Positions 7,499-16,061 of a stretch of DNA of 41,986 bases are shown piece by piece. Within the stretch, counting starts at the first letter, position 1; the number at the start of each line of letters is the position of its first letter. The translations under genes and the position numbers were made by a program. The notes under the pieces were generated by a model. That model was not told where the DNA came from. It saw nothing but the letters and a program-made list of their open reading frames with translations, and did not search any database. This DNA comes from Bacillota bacterium (GTDB taxonomy: Bacteria > Bacillota > Clostridia > Acetivibrionales > DTU013). Where the stretch lies: the NCBI GenBank assembly GCA_023411715.1, contig JAEYOM010000180.1:1-41986 (forward strand). The letters are read 5' to 3'.

Positions 7499-9766
7499 AT
7501 GGAAGAAGTGAACCTTACTGCGAAATCGTTGGAGGATTTGCAGTACATAGCCAGGATGATGGGCCTAAGAAGCATCAGCAATTATTCCAAGGAAGAATTG
7601 ATCGAAAAGATCCATAAGGCTGGAGCCGGAAGTAACAAAAAGAAGGGTGCCGAAATGGACGGCGCCGAAACCGGCGTTGAAGTATCGGCCGGCAAGTCTA
7701 AAAAGGGCAGGAAACCCAAAAAAGCAGAAACAGAAGAAAATTCGGCTGAAACCGCCGAAGCTTCTGAAAAAATAAAGACATCCCACAGAACTAAAAAATC
7801 CGGTACTTCCGAAGCTGCTGATAATAAAGGCGGATCGGAAAACAAGCCTGAAGAAAAAATCGATATCGTTGAAAATAAAATATCCGATGAAACAAAACCT
7901 GCTGAGCAGTTGCAGCCTGTTACCGCTGTAACGGATGAACCCGTTGTCCTGAGAAAATCAAAAAGAGGCAGGCCGAGCAAAGCAGCCATGGAAGACAGAA
8001 AGGCTGCAAAGACCGGAGAAGTAAAGGTTGCCGGTAAAGAAACCAAAGATACCGGTATTTCGACCGAAGCCGCAAAGCCGGCCAGCGGACCGCAGCAGGA
8101 AACTCCTGAATCGCCAAAGCAGGCCGAAGTCGTAATTAACGATGCGACTGCAAGCACTATACAGGAATCGGCGGAAGAAGCTGAGATAGTTACAGGCAGG
8201 GGCGTTTACCAACCCAGGTACGATAAAAACCGGGGAAGGCGGTGGCAGAGGGATCAGCGGCAGTTATCGTTCGAAACGCAGGCGGAAAGACCTGCAGCTA
8301 CCGAAGTGGCAGTACAGGTGAGGGCGGAGCCCGATGAAGCGGCGAGGCCCGAATCGACGAGACAGGAATCCGCAAGACAGGAACCCGTTAGGCAGGAATC
8401 CGCAAGACAGGAGTCCGCAAGACAGGAGTACAGGCCTGAAAATGGCAGGCAGGATGTCAGGACTGAGAGCGGAAGACCTGAATACCGGCCGGATTACAGG
8501 CCTGAGAACGGCAACGGAAGGACCGACGAAGCTGTCAGAACCGAAGACAGACAGATGCAGAGGCCTTATGACCAGCAGCAGAGGAAGGAGCCCTGGAACC
8601 AGCAGCAGGATAAACAAGTCCAGCAGAACGGAGCTGAAAAAATTGAAAGCGACGATCCGGTGGAAGGTGTTCTGGAAGTGCTTCCTGACGGTTACGGTTT
8701 CCTAAGAAGCGATAATTTTCTGTCGGGAACCAAGGACGTATATGTTTCCCCCTCACAGATAAGAAGATTCGGTCTTAAAACCGGAGACAAGATAAAAGGC
8801 AAGGGCAGGATACCGAAGGAAGGCGAGAAATTCCAGGCGCTGCTTTATGTGCAGACCGTTAACGGCGATACGCCCGACGTAGCTTCAAAGAGGGTATCCT
8901 TCGAGTATCTGACGCCGATATTCCCGAATCAGCGCATCACGCTCGAGACGTCCCCGAGGGAGCTCTCGACGAGGCTGATCGACCTTATTGCGCCTATAGG
9001 CAGAGGCCAGAGAGGCATGATCGTGTCTCCACCTAAAGCAGGTAAAACCATACTGCTCAAAAAGATAGCAAACGCTATAACGACCAATTACCCCGAGATA
9101 GAGCTGATCGTCCTGCTGATAGACGAACGTCCTGAGGAAGTTACCGACATGCAGCGTTCTATTGACGGGGAAATAATTTATTCCACATTCGACAAAGTGC
9201 CCGAACACCATATAAAGGTCGCTGAAATGGTATTGGAAAGGGCTCAGAGGCTTGTTGAGCACAAAAAGGACGTAGTAATCCTTCTTGACAGTATCACAAG
9301 GCTCGCAAGGGCATATAACCTTACGATCCCGCCTACGGGCAGGACGCTTTCAGGCGGACTTGACCCGGGTGCGCTGCACAGCCCCAAAAGGTTCTTTGGA
9401 TCGGCACGTAATATAGAATACGGCGGCAGTCTGACCATTATCGCTACAGCGCTGATCGAAACCGGCAGCCGCATGGACGATGTCATTTTCGAGGAGTTCA
9501 AGGGTACGGGCAACATGGAGATCCACCTTGACAGAAAAATGTCGGAAAAACGTATTTTCCCTGCCATCGACATCAACAAGTCGGGTACGAGGAGAGAGGA
9601 CCTGCTGCTGAACCAGAAGGAAATGGAAAGTATCTGGGCTATCAGGAAGGCAATGAGCAACCTGGGTACTTCGGACGTTACGGAGATGATACTCAGCAGG
9701 TTGACCCAGACCAAGACGAACGACGATTTTGTCAACAGTATAAACAAGTCGTTCATTGATAAATAG
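7499..9766 (+). CDS. rho: Transcription termination factor Rho with large insertion
   Basis: 755 residues against about 420-430 for a standard Rho. The N-terminal helical domain occupies residues 1-40. A low-complexity insertion of about 340 residues follows: Lys/Glu/Ala-rich to about 250, then Arg/Gln/Glu-rich with tandem RQESA units and Gln clusters (QQQRKEPWNQQQ). The conserved core begins near 385 with the cold-shock-like RNA-binding domain (EGVLEVLPDGYGFLRS). The ATPase has Walker A PPKAGKT (about 511), Walker B VVILLDSITRLARAYN and the Q/R-loop region GRTLSGGLDPGALHSPKRFF. It is a hexameric RNA-DNA translocase that ends untranslated transcription. Insertions here are known in clostridial and actinobacterial Rho, and the C. 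botulinum one behaves as a prion. The start ATG follows GGTGGT. Confidence 0.97.
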   Translation: MEEVNLTAKSLEDLQYIARMMGLRSISNYSKEELIEKIHKAGAGSNKKKGAEMDGAETGVEVSAGKSKKGRKPKKAETEENSAETAEASEKIKTSHRTKKSGTSEAADNKGGSENKPEEKIDIVENKISDETKPAEQLQPVTAVTDEPVVLRKSKRGRPSKAAMEDRKAAKTGEVKVAGKETKDTGISTEAAKPASGPQQETPESPKQAEVVINDATASTIQESAEEAEIVTGRGVYQPRYDKNRGRRWQRDQRQLSFETQAERPAATEVAVQVRAEPDEAARPESTRQESARQEPVRQESARQESARQEYRPENGRQDVRTESGRPEYRPDYRPENGNGRTDEAVRTEDRQMQRPYDQQQRKEPWNQQQDKQVQQNGAEKIESDDPVEGVLEVLPDGYGFLRSDNFLSGTKDVYVSPSQIRRFGLKTGDKIKGKGRIPKEGEKFQALLYVQTVNGDTPDVASKRVSFEYLTPIFPNQRITLETSPRELSTRLIDLIAPIGRGQRGMIVSPPKAGKTILLKKIANAITTNYPEIELIVLLIDERPEEVTDMQRSIDGEIIYSTFDKVPEHHIKVAEMVLERAQRLVEHKKDVVILLDSITRLARAYNLTIPPTGRTLSGGLDPGALHSPKRFFGSARNIEYGGSLTIIATALIETGSRMDDVIFEEFKGTGNMEIHLDRKMSEKRIFPAIDINKSGTRREDLLLNQKEMESIWAIRKAMSNLGTSDVTEMILSRLTQTKTNDDFVNSINKSFIDK
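8360..8434 (+). repeat. Five 15-bp tandem repeats within rho
   Basis: Five units beginning AGACAGG or AGGCAGG, at 8360, 8375, 8390, 8405 and 8420. They encode RQESA-like pentapeptides in the disordered insertion. In-frame unit number could change by slippage without breaking the gene. Confidence 0.85.
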
Positions 9767-9822
9767 AGAATTTCCCATGACGTGAAGATTTTCGATTGAA
9801 CCGATGCATTATAAAATAGTGC

Positions 9823-9851
9823 TTGATTACCAATGCAAGTTATGTTAAAAT
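9823..9851 (+). promoter_or_regulatory. Promoter of rpmE
   Basis: TTGATT (9823-9828), 17-base spacer, TAAAAT (9846-9851), about 70 bases before rpmE. It lets the ribosomal protein be expressed independently of rho. Confidence 0.65.
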
Positions 9852-9923
9852 ATTTTTTGCCTTATTGTTTGAGCAAAATGGCACAATCTATTTTGCAGAT
9901 GGGTGAAGGAGAGTGAATAAGAG

Positions 9924-10136
9924 ATGAAGGAAAATATCCATCCGAAATATGGAGAAGCAGTAGTTAAATGCGCTTGCGGGAACACTTTTGTGACAGGTTC
10001 CACCAAAAAGGAACTGCATGTTGAAATATGCTCAAATTGTCATCCGTTCTTTACGGGCAAACAGAAGCTTGCCGATACAGGCGGACGTGTTGAGAAGTTC
10101 AAGAAGAAGTATGGTATCGTAGACAACAACGGTTGA
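9924..10136 (+). CDS. rpmE: 50S ribosomal protein L31, zinc-binding form
   Basis: 70 residues beginning MKENIHPKYG, with the zinc-site cysteines in VKCACGNTF and EICSNCHPFFTGKQK. This is the C+ (zinc-containing) form rather than the zinc-free paralogue. The C-terminal basic helix VEKFKKKYG is typical. It lies between rho and a DUF1385 gene as in many Clostridia and is followed by an intrinsic terminator. The ATG at 9924 is preceded by GGTGAAGGAG. Confidence 0.97.
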   Translation: MKENIHPKYGEAVVKCACGNTFVTGSTKKELHVEICSNCHPFFTGKQKLADTGGRVEKFKKKYGIVDNNG

Positions 10137-10172
10137 TCAATATTTGAAAAATGGACTCAAAAATGTTACACT

Positions 10173-10205
10173 AAAGGCTGAAGACTTATTCGGCCTTTAT
10201 TTTTT
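10173..10205 (+). terminator. rpmE intrinsic terminator
   Basis: AAAGGC pairs with GCCTTT, with inner GAA/TTC pairs, followed by a T-rich run (ATTTTTT) ending at 10205. Confidence 0.8.
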
Positions 10206-10222
10206 AATGGAACATAGCAAAT

Positions 10223-10313
10223 TGCTGCGCAGCATAATAAGGAAGCTTATGCGCTTGCGCAATAAGCTTTGAGAAACCGGGGGTATGGCTTGACAGGCGG
10301 CAGTCCGCCAAGC
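10223..10313. repeat. Cluster of three inverted repeats before the DUF1385 gene
   Basis: TGCTGCGCAGCA (10223-10234) is a perfect 12-bp palindrome. At 10243-10269, AAGCTTATGCGC pairs with GCGC-A-ATAAGCTT around a TT loop. At 10288-10313, GGCGG/CCGCC sits inside a GCTT/AAGC outer stem just before the ribosome binding site. None has a T-tract. Confidence 0.55.
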
Positions 10314-10326
10314 TATGGGGGGGTTT

Positions 10327-11253
10327 ATGAAAAAAACGACAATAGGCGGCCAGGCATTATTGGAAGGTCTCCTGATGATGGGCCCTGAAAATATAGCCAT
10401 TGCAGTGCGCAAGCCGGATGGCGAGATAGTGCTCGACAAAAAACCGCTGCCTGAAAAAACACCAATAACGAAGGTCCCATTCATCCGTGGAAGTGTGAAC
10501 CTTTTCAGGCAGATGGTCGTCGGTGTGAAAGCACTGATGTACTCCGCAGATTTTGTGGAGCTTGAAGACGAGGCGGATAAGAAGCCTTCAAAAATAGACG
10601 CATTCATAGAAAGAACGTTCAAGGACAAGGGAAAGGATGCTGTGATCTACTTTTCCGTTATTTTTGCTTTGGCGTTGAGCATTGGGCTGTTTATCCTTCT
10701 GCCGAATTTTCTGGCCGGTTTGATCAACCTCAAAAAAGAAGGCTCGGGAGTGATACTGTACAATCTTTTTGAAGGCGTCATCCGCATACTGATATTTCTG
10801 ATATATATTTATCTGGCAACAAAGCTCAGTGACATCAAGCGCGTATGGATGTACCACGGCGCGGAGCACAAGACCATCCACTGCTACGAAAACGGCGAGG
10901 AGCTAACCGTGGAAAATATCAGGAAGTATTCGACGCACCATCCAAGGTGCGGTACCTCGTTCCTGTTCCTGGTCATGATCGTTAGTATAATTGTGTTTTC
11001 GTTCCTCGGATGGCATAACGCGCTGTTAAATGCTTTTCTTCGCCTGCTTATGATACCCGTGGTCGCTGGAGTGGCATACGAGATACTCCGGTTCGCCGGC
11101 AGGCATACGGAATGGCTTGCTATGAGAATAATCAATGCACCCGGCATGCTGTTCCAATACATGACTACGAGGGAGCCCGATGATTCCATGATCGAGGTTG
11201 CCATTGTCGCAATGGAAAATGTAATAGTCAGGGACGACTCTGATAAGTGGTAA
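10327..11253 (+). CDS. DUF1385 (YqhQ-like) membrane protein
   Basis: 308 residues. It opens with the family signature IGGQALLEGLLMMGP and continues with FIRGSVNLFRQMVVGVKAL. Four to five hydrophobic segments lie between about residues 100 and 260, and the conserved MYHGAEHKTIHCYENGE and HHPRCGTSFLF motifs carry His, Cys and Glu residues. The biochemical function of the family is not established. The position between rpmE and prmC is conserved in Clostridia. I prefer the ATG at 10327, which follows a G-run; an in-frame ATG at 10315 would put the binding site inside the gene. Confidence 0.88.
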   Translation: MKKTTIGGQALLEGLLMMGPENIAIAVRKPDGEIVLDKKPLPEKTPITKVPFIRGSVNLFRQMVVGVKALMYSADFVELEDEADKKPSKIDAFIERTFKDKGKDAVIYFSVIFALALSIGLFILLPNFLAGLINLKKEGSGVILYNLFEGVIRILIFLIYIYLATKLSDIKRVWMYHGAEHKTIHCYENGEELTVENIRKYSTHHPRCGTSFLFLVMIVSIIVFSFLGWHNALLNAFLRLLMIPVVAGVAYEILRFAGRHTEWLAMRIINAPGMLFQYMTTREPDDSMIEVAIVAMENVIVRDDSDKW

Positions 11254-11313
11254 CAGGACGGAAAGCTTCCCCAAATATTAAGGTGGAATGCAATAGGACA
11301 GCAGGAAGATAAA

Positions 11314-12219
11314 ATGACATATAACGAAGCACTCAAAGCAGGGATACAGAAATTGAAAGTTGCAGATATCGAGGCCCCGGCGTCAGATGCCGGGGCTCTG
11401 CTATGTGCTGCCGCAAAATGCGACAAGGTCTTCCTGTATTCTCATGGGGACAGTGTTTTAAGGGAAGAAGATCTGAAGTCTTATCTGGATGCCTTGAAAA
11501 AACGTGCTCAAGGTTATCCGCTGCAGTATCTGACAGGTATTCAGGAATTTATGTCGCTCCCCTTCGAAGTAGGACCGGCAGTGCTGATCCCTAGGCAGGA
11601 GACAGAGCTGCTTGTCGAAACAGTTATCAGGTTTTGTGAAGATAGGTTGTCATCAGCGGGCCTTGCGGAGAGCGGCAGGTCATTGCGCATTCTCGATATC
11701 GGAACCGGCTCGGGGTGTATAGCGATAAGCCTGGCGCATTACCTTCCGAAATGCATCGTTACGGCGGTTGATAAAATGGAGGGCGCCCTGGCTGTTGCTG
11801 AAAGAAACGCCGTAAAAAACAGTGTGGACGGTCGCATAAATTTTATTAGAAGCGATTTGTTCCAGAATATCGGAGGAGAGGCCTTTGACGTTATCGTATC
11901 AAATCCCCCGTATATACGGAGGGACGTGATCCCCGGACTTATGCAGGAGGTCCGCGAGCACGAACCGCGTACAGCTCTTGACGGAGGAAGCGACGGACTT
12001 GATTTTTACAGGCAGATTATCGGTGAAGCTCCTGTTCACCTTAAAACAGGAGGGATGCTCGCTTTCGAAACAGGATATGATCAGGCTGCGGAAGTAGCCT
12101 CACTAATGCCTCCTAATTTTGTTGACATAAAGACATTACGCGATTTATCCGGCATAGACAGGGTCGTATCAGGCATCTGTGCAGGATGTCCGTCATTGTA
12201 TACAAAATTCATACCATAA
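11314..12219 (+). CDS. prmC: Release factor glutamine methyltransferase PrmC
   Basis: 301 residues. It methylates the glutamine of the GGQ motif in RF1 and RF2 using S-adenosylmethionine. An N-terminal helical domain covers about 1-85, the SAM-binding motif is ILDIGTGSGCIAISLA and the substrate-amide motif is VIVSNPPYI. In most Clostridia prfA follows prmC, but here the next gene is the Ech hydrogenase operon. Start ATG at 11314 with AGGAAG upstream. The last codons carry a TTGTATACAA box that is repeated at the ech promoter. Confidence 0.95.
   Translation: MTYNEALKAGIQKLKVADIEAPASDAGALLCAAAKCDKVFLYSHGDSVLREEDLKSYLDALKKRAQGYPLQYLTGIQEFMSLPFEVGPAVLIPRQETELLVETVIRFCEDRLSSAGLAESGRSLRILDIGTGSGCIAISLAHYLPKCIVTAVDKMEGALAVAERNAVKNSVDGRINFIRSDLFQNIGGEAFDVIVSNPPYIRRDVIPGLMQEVREHEPRTALDGGSDGLDFYRQIIGEAPVHLKTGGMLAFETGYDQAAEVASLMPPNFVDIKTLRDLSGIDRVVSGICAGCPSLYTKFIP
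12196..12205. promoter_or_regulatory. TTGTATACAA palindrome, copy 1
   Basis: A perfect 10-bp palindrome near the 3' end of prmC, identical to the copy at 12289, 93 bases away. Together they look like a paired operator. The regulator is unknown; GntR-type proteins often bind related GT-rich/AC-rich palindromes. Confidence 0.4.
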
Positions 12220-12284
12220 TTTCCAAGCCTGCTCATTTCTAGGCACTATAAGGATTTCATTTTTAAAAAAAGGCGTTTTCTGTG

Positions 12285-12313
12285 TTGATTGTATACAACA
12301 ATTATAGTATTAT
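12285..12313 (+). promoter_or_regulatory. ech operon promoter with TTGTATACAA box, copy 2
   Basis: TTGATT (12285-12290), 17-base spacer, TATTAT (12308-12313). The palindrome TTGTATACAA (12289-12298) overlaps the -35 and the spacer, a position suited to repression. Confidence 0.6.
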
Positions 12314-12345
12314 ATTGTAGGTGATAAATAGAAAGGAGCCTGCTT

Positions 12346-14310
12346 GTGGAAACGTATTTATTATTAGCTATAGCAATATTATTGCCTGTACTCTGTGCGG
12401 GTCTGTGCTCGATAATCAGGGGCAGGAAAGGCCGAAGCATTATTGTATCGGCAGCTGCGCTGTTATTGTCAGTTGTTGCGATACTGCTCGTCGGCGATAT
12501 AAGGGCCGCAGGCGGTAAACTTGCATTAGGACTGGACTCGCCGGTCGATATCAATATGATCGTTGAGATCCTCGATATTGCTTTGATCCTTTACATTATT
12601 TATATAGGGTATTCACTGAAAAAAAGGCTGATTTCATGTCTGGCATCCGTTCAGCTGGTACTGATTTTGCTCTTTGAAATATTCGGATCTGTCAGGGAAC
12701 CTGAGAAGGTATTCATGCTCGATTATCTGTCATTGATAATGGTGCTCCTGGTTTCGATCGTCGGTCCTCTGGTAACGGTTTTTGCGCTAGGCTACATGCA
12801 TGAGCACGAAGAGCACCAGCATATGAAAAAATCCAGACAGCCGCGTTTCTTTGCTATAATGTTCATCTTCCTTGGTGCTATGAACGGACTTGTGGTAACG
12901 AACAACCTTTTGTGGATGGGCTTTTTCTGGGAAGTGACGACACTCTGTTCGTTCCTGCTGATATCGCATGACAGGACCGAGGAAGCGATAAAAAACGGCG
13001 CCAGGGCTTTGTGGATAAACCTGATCGGTGGTATAGCCTTTGCACTGGGTACTATCATGATCTATAGCGTAGCAGGTACGCTTGCGATCGATGAAATAAT
13101 CAGTTCCAGGCCGGGAGCCGCTTTTGCAGGATTTTTGCCGATCGGGCTCGGTATGCTGTGCCTCGCAGGATTTACCAAATCGGCACAGTTTCCGTTCCAG
13201 AGCTGGCTGCTTGGCGCAATGGTAGCGCCTACGCCTGTTTCGGGCCTGCTGCATTCAAGCACCATGGTTAAAGCCGGCGTTTACCTGATAGTCCGTTTTG
13301 CTCCTGCATTTGCAGGAACCATGCTTGGCACGATCGTCGCCGTAGTCGGCGGTTTTACGTTCATGGTCGGGTCGGCCCTTGCAATCAGTCAGAGAAATGC
13401 CAAGCGCGTACTGGCATATTCAACGATCGCAAACCTGGGACTTATCATATGTTGTGCCGGTATAGGCACGAATATAGCGCTCGGCGCGGCAATGCTGCTG
13501 ATAGTGTTCCATGCGATATCCAAGGGATTGCTGTTCCTTTGCATCGGTACCATCGAACATGGCATCGGAAGCAGGGATATCGAAGATATGCAGGGTTTGA
13601 TGAAAAAGATGCCGTTTACGACTGTCATCACGGTTATCGGTATGATCTCCATGCTGCTGCCGCCTTTTGGGGTATTGATGACCAAATGGCTTGCTATCGA
13701 GGCTGCGGTACATCTGCCGATAGTGCTCGTGCTGATCATACTTGGCAGTGCATTTACGGTATTTTTCTGGGCGAAATCGATCGGTATCATACTGACCATG
13801 TCATATAAGACGAGCTTGCATGTGGAAAAGCTGAAAGTTTCCGTAAAGACGGCGCTTTCGATCCTCACACTGTTCGTGCTCGCGGCCAGCATACTGATAG
13901 TTCCGCTGTTCAATGCATTTGTCGCACCGCAGCTTTCGATGGACGCACTTGTCGACGCGAGTTCGCTGACGAGCGGTAGCGGCGGGATATGGCTCGGCAA
14001 CGGTAACGTTCTCAATATGGGAGGCTTTGCGTCGATAGGCTTTTTCATAGTATTGTTTGCGATAGTTTTGACGATACCGGTATTTATCCGTCGGACAAAG
14101 CCCGAAAAGATCAAACCGCCGTATATGGGCGGCGAGAATATAAACGACGACATCAGGGGCATAGAGTTTACAGGTCCTGGCGAAAAAGTGGAGAGCGTCA
14201 TTGTCCACAACTATTATTTTAAAAACCTGCTTGGTGAAGAAAGGCTGACACTTGTAGTCAACCTGATAGCGGGCGCAATTATTCTGATAATGTTTGGGGT
14301 GGTGATATGA
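12346..14310 (+). CDS. echA: Ech hydrogenase subunit A (NuoL-like antiporter subunit)
   Basis: 654 residues, almost entirely membrane helices. The proton-conducting antiporter domain covers about residues 110-420, with conserved charged and proline motifs such as MGFFWEVTTLCSFLLI and KSAQFPFQSWLLGAMVAPTPVSGLLHSSTMVKAG. This is the ion-translocating subunit homologous to complex I NuoL and to EchA of Methanosarcina. Start GTG at 12346 with AAAGGAG upstream. It is the first gene of echABCDEF-hypAB and overlaps echB by four bases (ATGA). Its TTGATT promoter lies about 35-60 bases upstream. Confidence 0.93.
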   Translation: METYLLLAIAILLPVLCAGLCSIIRGRKGRSIIVSAAALLLSVVAILLVGDIRAAGGKLALGLDSPVDINMIVEILDIALILYIIYIGYSLKKRLISCLASVQLVLILLFEIFGSVREPEKVFMLDYLSLIMVLLVSIVGPLVTVFALGYMHEHEEHQHMKKSRQPRFFAIMFIFLGAMNGLVVTNNLLWMGFFWEVTTLCSFLLISHDRTEEAIKNGARALWINLIGGIAFALGTIMIYSVAGTLAIDEIISSRPGAAFAGFLPIGLGMLCLAGFTKSAQFPFQSWLLGAMVAPTPVSGLLHSSTMVKAGVYLIVRFAPAFAGTMLGTIVAVVGGFTFMVGSALAISQRNAKRVLAYSTIANLGLIICCAGIGTNIALGAAMLLIVFHAISKGLLFLCIGTIEHGIGSRDIEDMQGLMKKMPFTTVITVIGMISMLLPPFGVLMTKWLAIEAAVHLPIVLVLIILGSAFTVFFWAKSIGIILTMSYKTSLHVEKLKVSVKTALSILTLFVLAASILIVPLFNAFVAPQLSMDALVDASSLTSGSGGIWLGNGNVLNMGGFASIGFFIVLFAIVLTIPVFIRRTKPEKIKPPYMGGENINDDIRGIEFTGPGEKVESVIVHNYYFKNLLGEERLTLVVNLIAGAIILIMFGVVI

Positions 14311-15170
14311 TGAAATATTTGCCGGAAATAATTACAGCATTGATAACAATAATCGCCGCTCCTCTGATTGGTGGCCTTCTCACCGGAATAGACAGAAAGC
14401 TGACCGCACGTATGCAGAACAGGATCGGACCGCCGCTGCTGCAGCCGTTTTATGATTTTTTCAAGCTGATCGGCAAGGAGAGGATCACACTGAACCAGAC
14501 CCAGATGGTCTATGTACTGTGTTATCTGCTGTTTGCCATAATGGCTCTGCTAATGCTGGTACTCAAGCAGGACCTGCTGATGCTGGTATTCGTACTTACA
14601 TTTTCGAACCTCGCGCTGGTGATCGGTGCAACTAGCGTAAGATCGCCTTTCAGCAAGATCGGTGCACAGAGGGAGATAATACAGATGGTAGCCTACGAAC
14701 CCGTTATCCTGATGATGACGGTAGGCATCTACCTTACTACAAAGAGCTTTATGATCGAAAGCATTTTCCAGCACGCTCAGCCTATGATCGCAAACCTGCC
14801 TCTGGTATTTCTTGCGTTCGTGTTCGTGCTGACGATCAAGCTGAAGAAATCGCCTTTCGACTTCTCCACTTCCCATCACGGGCACCAGGAGCTGGTCAAG
14901 GGTATCACGACAGAGTTTTCGGGGCTTCAGCTCGCACTGATCGAACTGACTGACTGGTATGATCTGGTATTGCTTTTGGGCATGATCTCGCTGTTTTTTG
15001 CGAAGCCCTTGTGGGTAGGTATATTGATAGCTCTTGCGAGCTATTTCCTGGAGATCGTGATAGATAATATCAGCGCCAGGGTCACTTGGAGATGGATGTT
15101 GAAAATTGTGTGGCTGTTCGGCATAGGCGCCGCGTTGACTAATATCATATGGCTCTATGCAAAACGCTAA
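14307..15170 (+). CDS. echB: Ech hydrogenase subunit B (NuoH-like)
   Basis: 287 residues with about eight membrane helices. The NuoH/HycD signature ARMQNRIGPPLLQPFYDFFKLIGKE is near residue 35, and the loop SPFDFSTSHHGHQELVKGI at about residue 190 forms part of the contact with the hydrogenase module. It anchors the soluble NiFe module and joins it to the antiporter subunit. It overlaps echA by four bases, so translation is probably coupled. Confidence 0.93.
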   Translation: MMKYLPEIITALITIIAAPLIGGLLTGIDRKLTARMQNRIGPPLLQPFYDFFKLIGKERITLNQTQMVYVLCYLLFAIMALLMLVLKQDLLMLVFVLTFSNLALVIGATSVRSPFSKIGAQREIIQMVAYEPVILMMTVGIYLTTKSFMIESIFQHAQPMIANLPLVFLAFVFVLTIKLKKSPFDFSTSHHGHQELVKGITTEFSGLQLALIELTDWYDLVLLLGMISLFFAKPLWVGILIALASYFLEIVIDNISARVTWRWMLKIVWLFGIGAALTNIIWLYAKR

Positions 15171-15199
15171 TTTTGATGAGTGAAAGCTGGTGTGAATAA

Positions 15200-15682
15200 A
15201 TGGGTAATATATTTCAGAATATAATTAGTAAGTCACGTAAAAAATCGCCATGGATCGTGCACTTTGACTGTAACAGCTGCAACGGCTGCGATATAGAAAC
15301 ACTTGCTTGCCTCACGCCCTTGTACGATGTGGAGCGGTTTGGGATCGTAAATGTCGGTAACCCGAAGCATGCCGATGTCCTTGTGGTCACCGGATCGGTC
15401 AACCACCGGAATGTGCGTGCACTGAAGAATATATACAATCAGATCCCCGAACCTAAGGCAGTTGTGGCTGTTGGCGTCTGTGCCTGCACCGGCGGCGTGT
15501 TTAAGGATTGCTACAATGTGATTGGCGGGGTCGACAAAGTACTGCCTGTAGATGCATATGTACCGGGCTGCTGCCCGAGACCCGAGGCCATTATCGACGG
15601 TATTGTAATGGCGGTAGGCAAAATGGATGAAAAGGCTGCGAAAATGAAGGAAAGCCGAAACTTGGAGGCTGTGAATGATTGA
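15200..15682 (+). CDS. echC: Ech hydrogenase small subunit C (NuoB-like)
   Basis: 160 residues. It carries the proximal [4Fe-4S] cluster: the CNGCD motif near residue 28, VGVCACTGG near residue 95 and the last ligand in PGCCPRP near residue 127. It passes electrons from ferredoxin subunit F to the NiFe site in EchE. It has no twin-arginine signal, as expected for a cytoplasm-facing group 4 enzyme. It overlaps echD by eight bases. Confidence 0.94.
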   Translation: MGNIFQNIISKSRKKSPWIVHFDCNSCNGCDIETLACLTPLYDVERFGIVNVGNPKHADVLVVTGSVNHRNVRALKNIYNQIPEPKAVVAVGVCACTGGVFKDCYNVIGGVDKVLPVDAYVPGCCPRPEAIIDGIVMAVGKMDEKAAKMKESRNLEAVND

Positions 15683-16061
15683 GAATGTGAAGGAAATAAC
15701 CGTTCAGGAATTGCTCGGTGAAGTGCAGAAGCTGCATTATGACGGCTACAGGTTCGTTACCGCTACCTGCGTAGACAACAATAATGACACATTGGATCTG
15801 TATTATCATTTTGACATGGATTACAAGCTGACGAACCTGAAGCTTACGATCCCTAAAGGCGCTGCAGTTCCCAGCGTATCGAAGATCTTTTTCTGCGCTT
15901 TGCTCGTGGAAAATGAGATCAAGGAGCTTTTTGGCGTTAATATCGAAAACCTTGTTGTCGATTACGGAGGGCATCTGCTGTTGTCGGACGGTGCGCCCGA
16001 CAATCCGATGCTCAGGCAGCAGATCACTATAGTGAAAAAGGGGGAAGATAAAAATGCCTAA
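15675..16061 (+). CDS. echD: Ech hydrogenase subunit D (NuoC-like)
   Basis: 128 residues resembling the complex I 30-kDa (NuoC) subunit, with the conserved block FFCALLVENEIKELFGVNIE. No cofactor motif is present; it is a structural partner of EchC and EchE. It overlaps both neighbours by eight bases, which implies tight translational coupling of the module. Confidence 0.9.
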   Translation: MIENVKEITVQELLGEVQKLHYDGYRFVTATCVDNNNDTLDLYYHFDMDYKLTNLKLTIPKGAAVPSVSKIFFCALLVENEIKELFGVNIENLVVDYGGHLLLSDGAPDNPMLRQQITIVKKGEDKNA

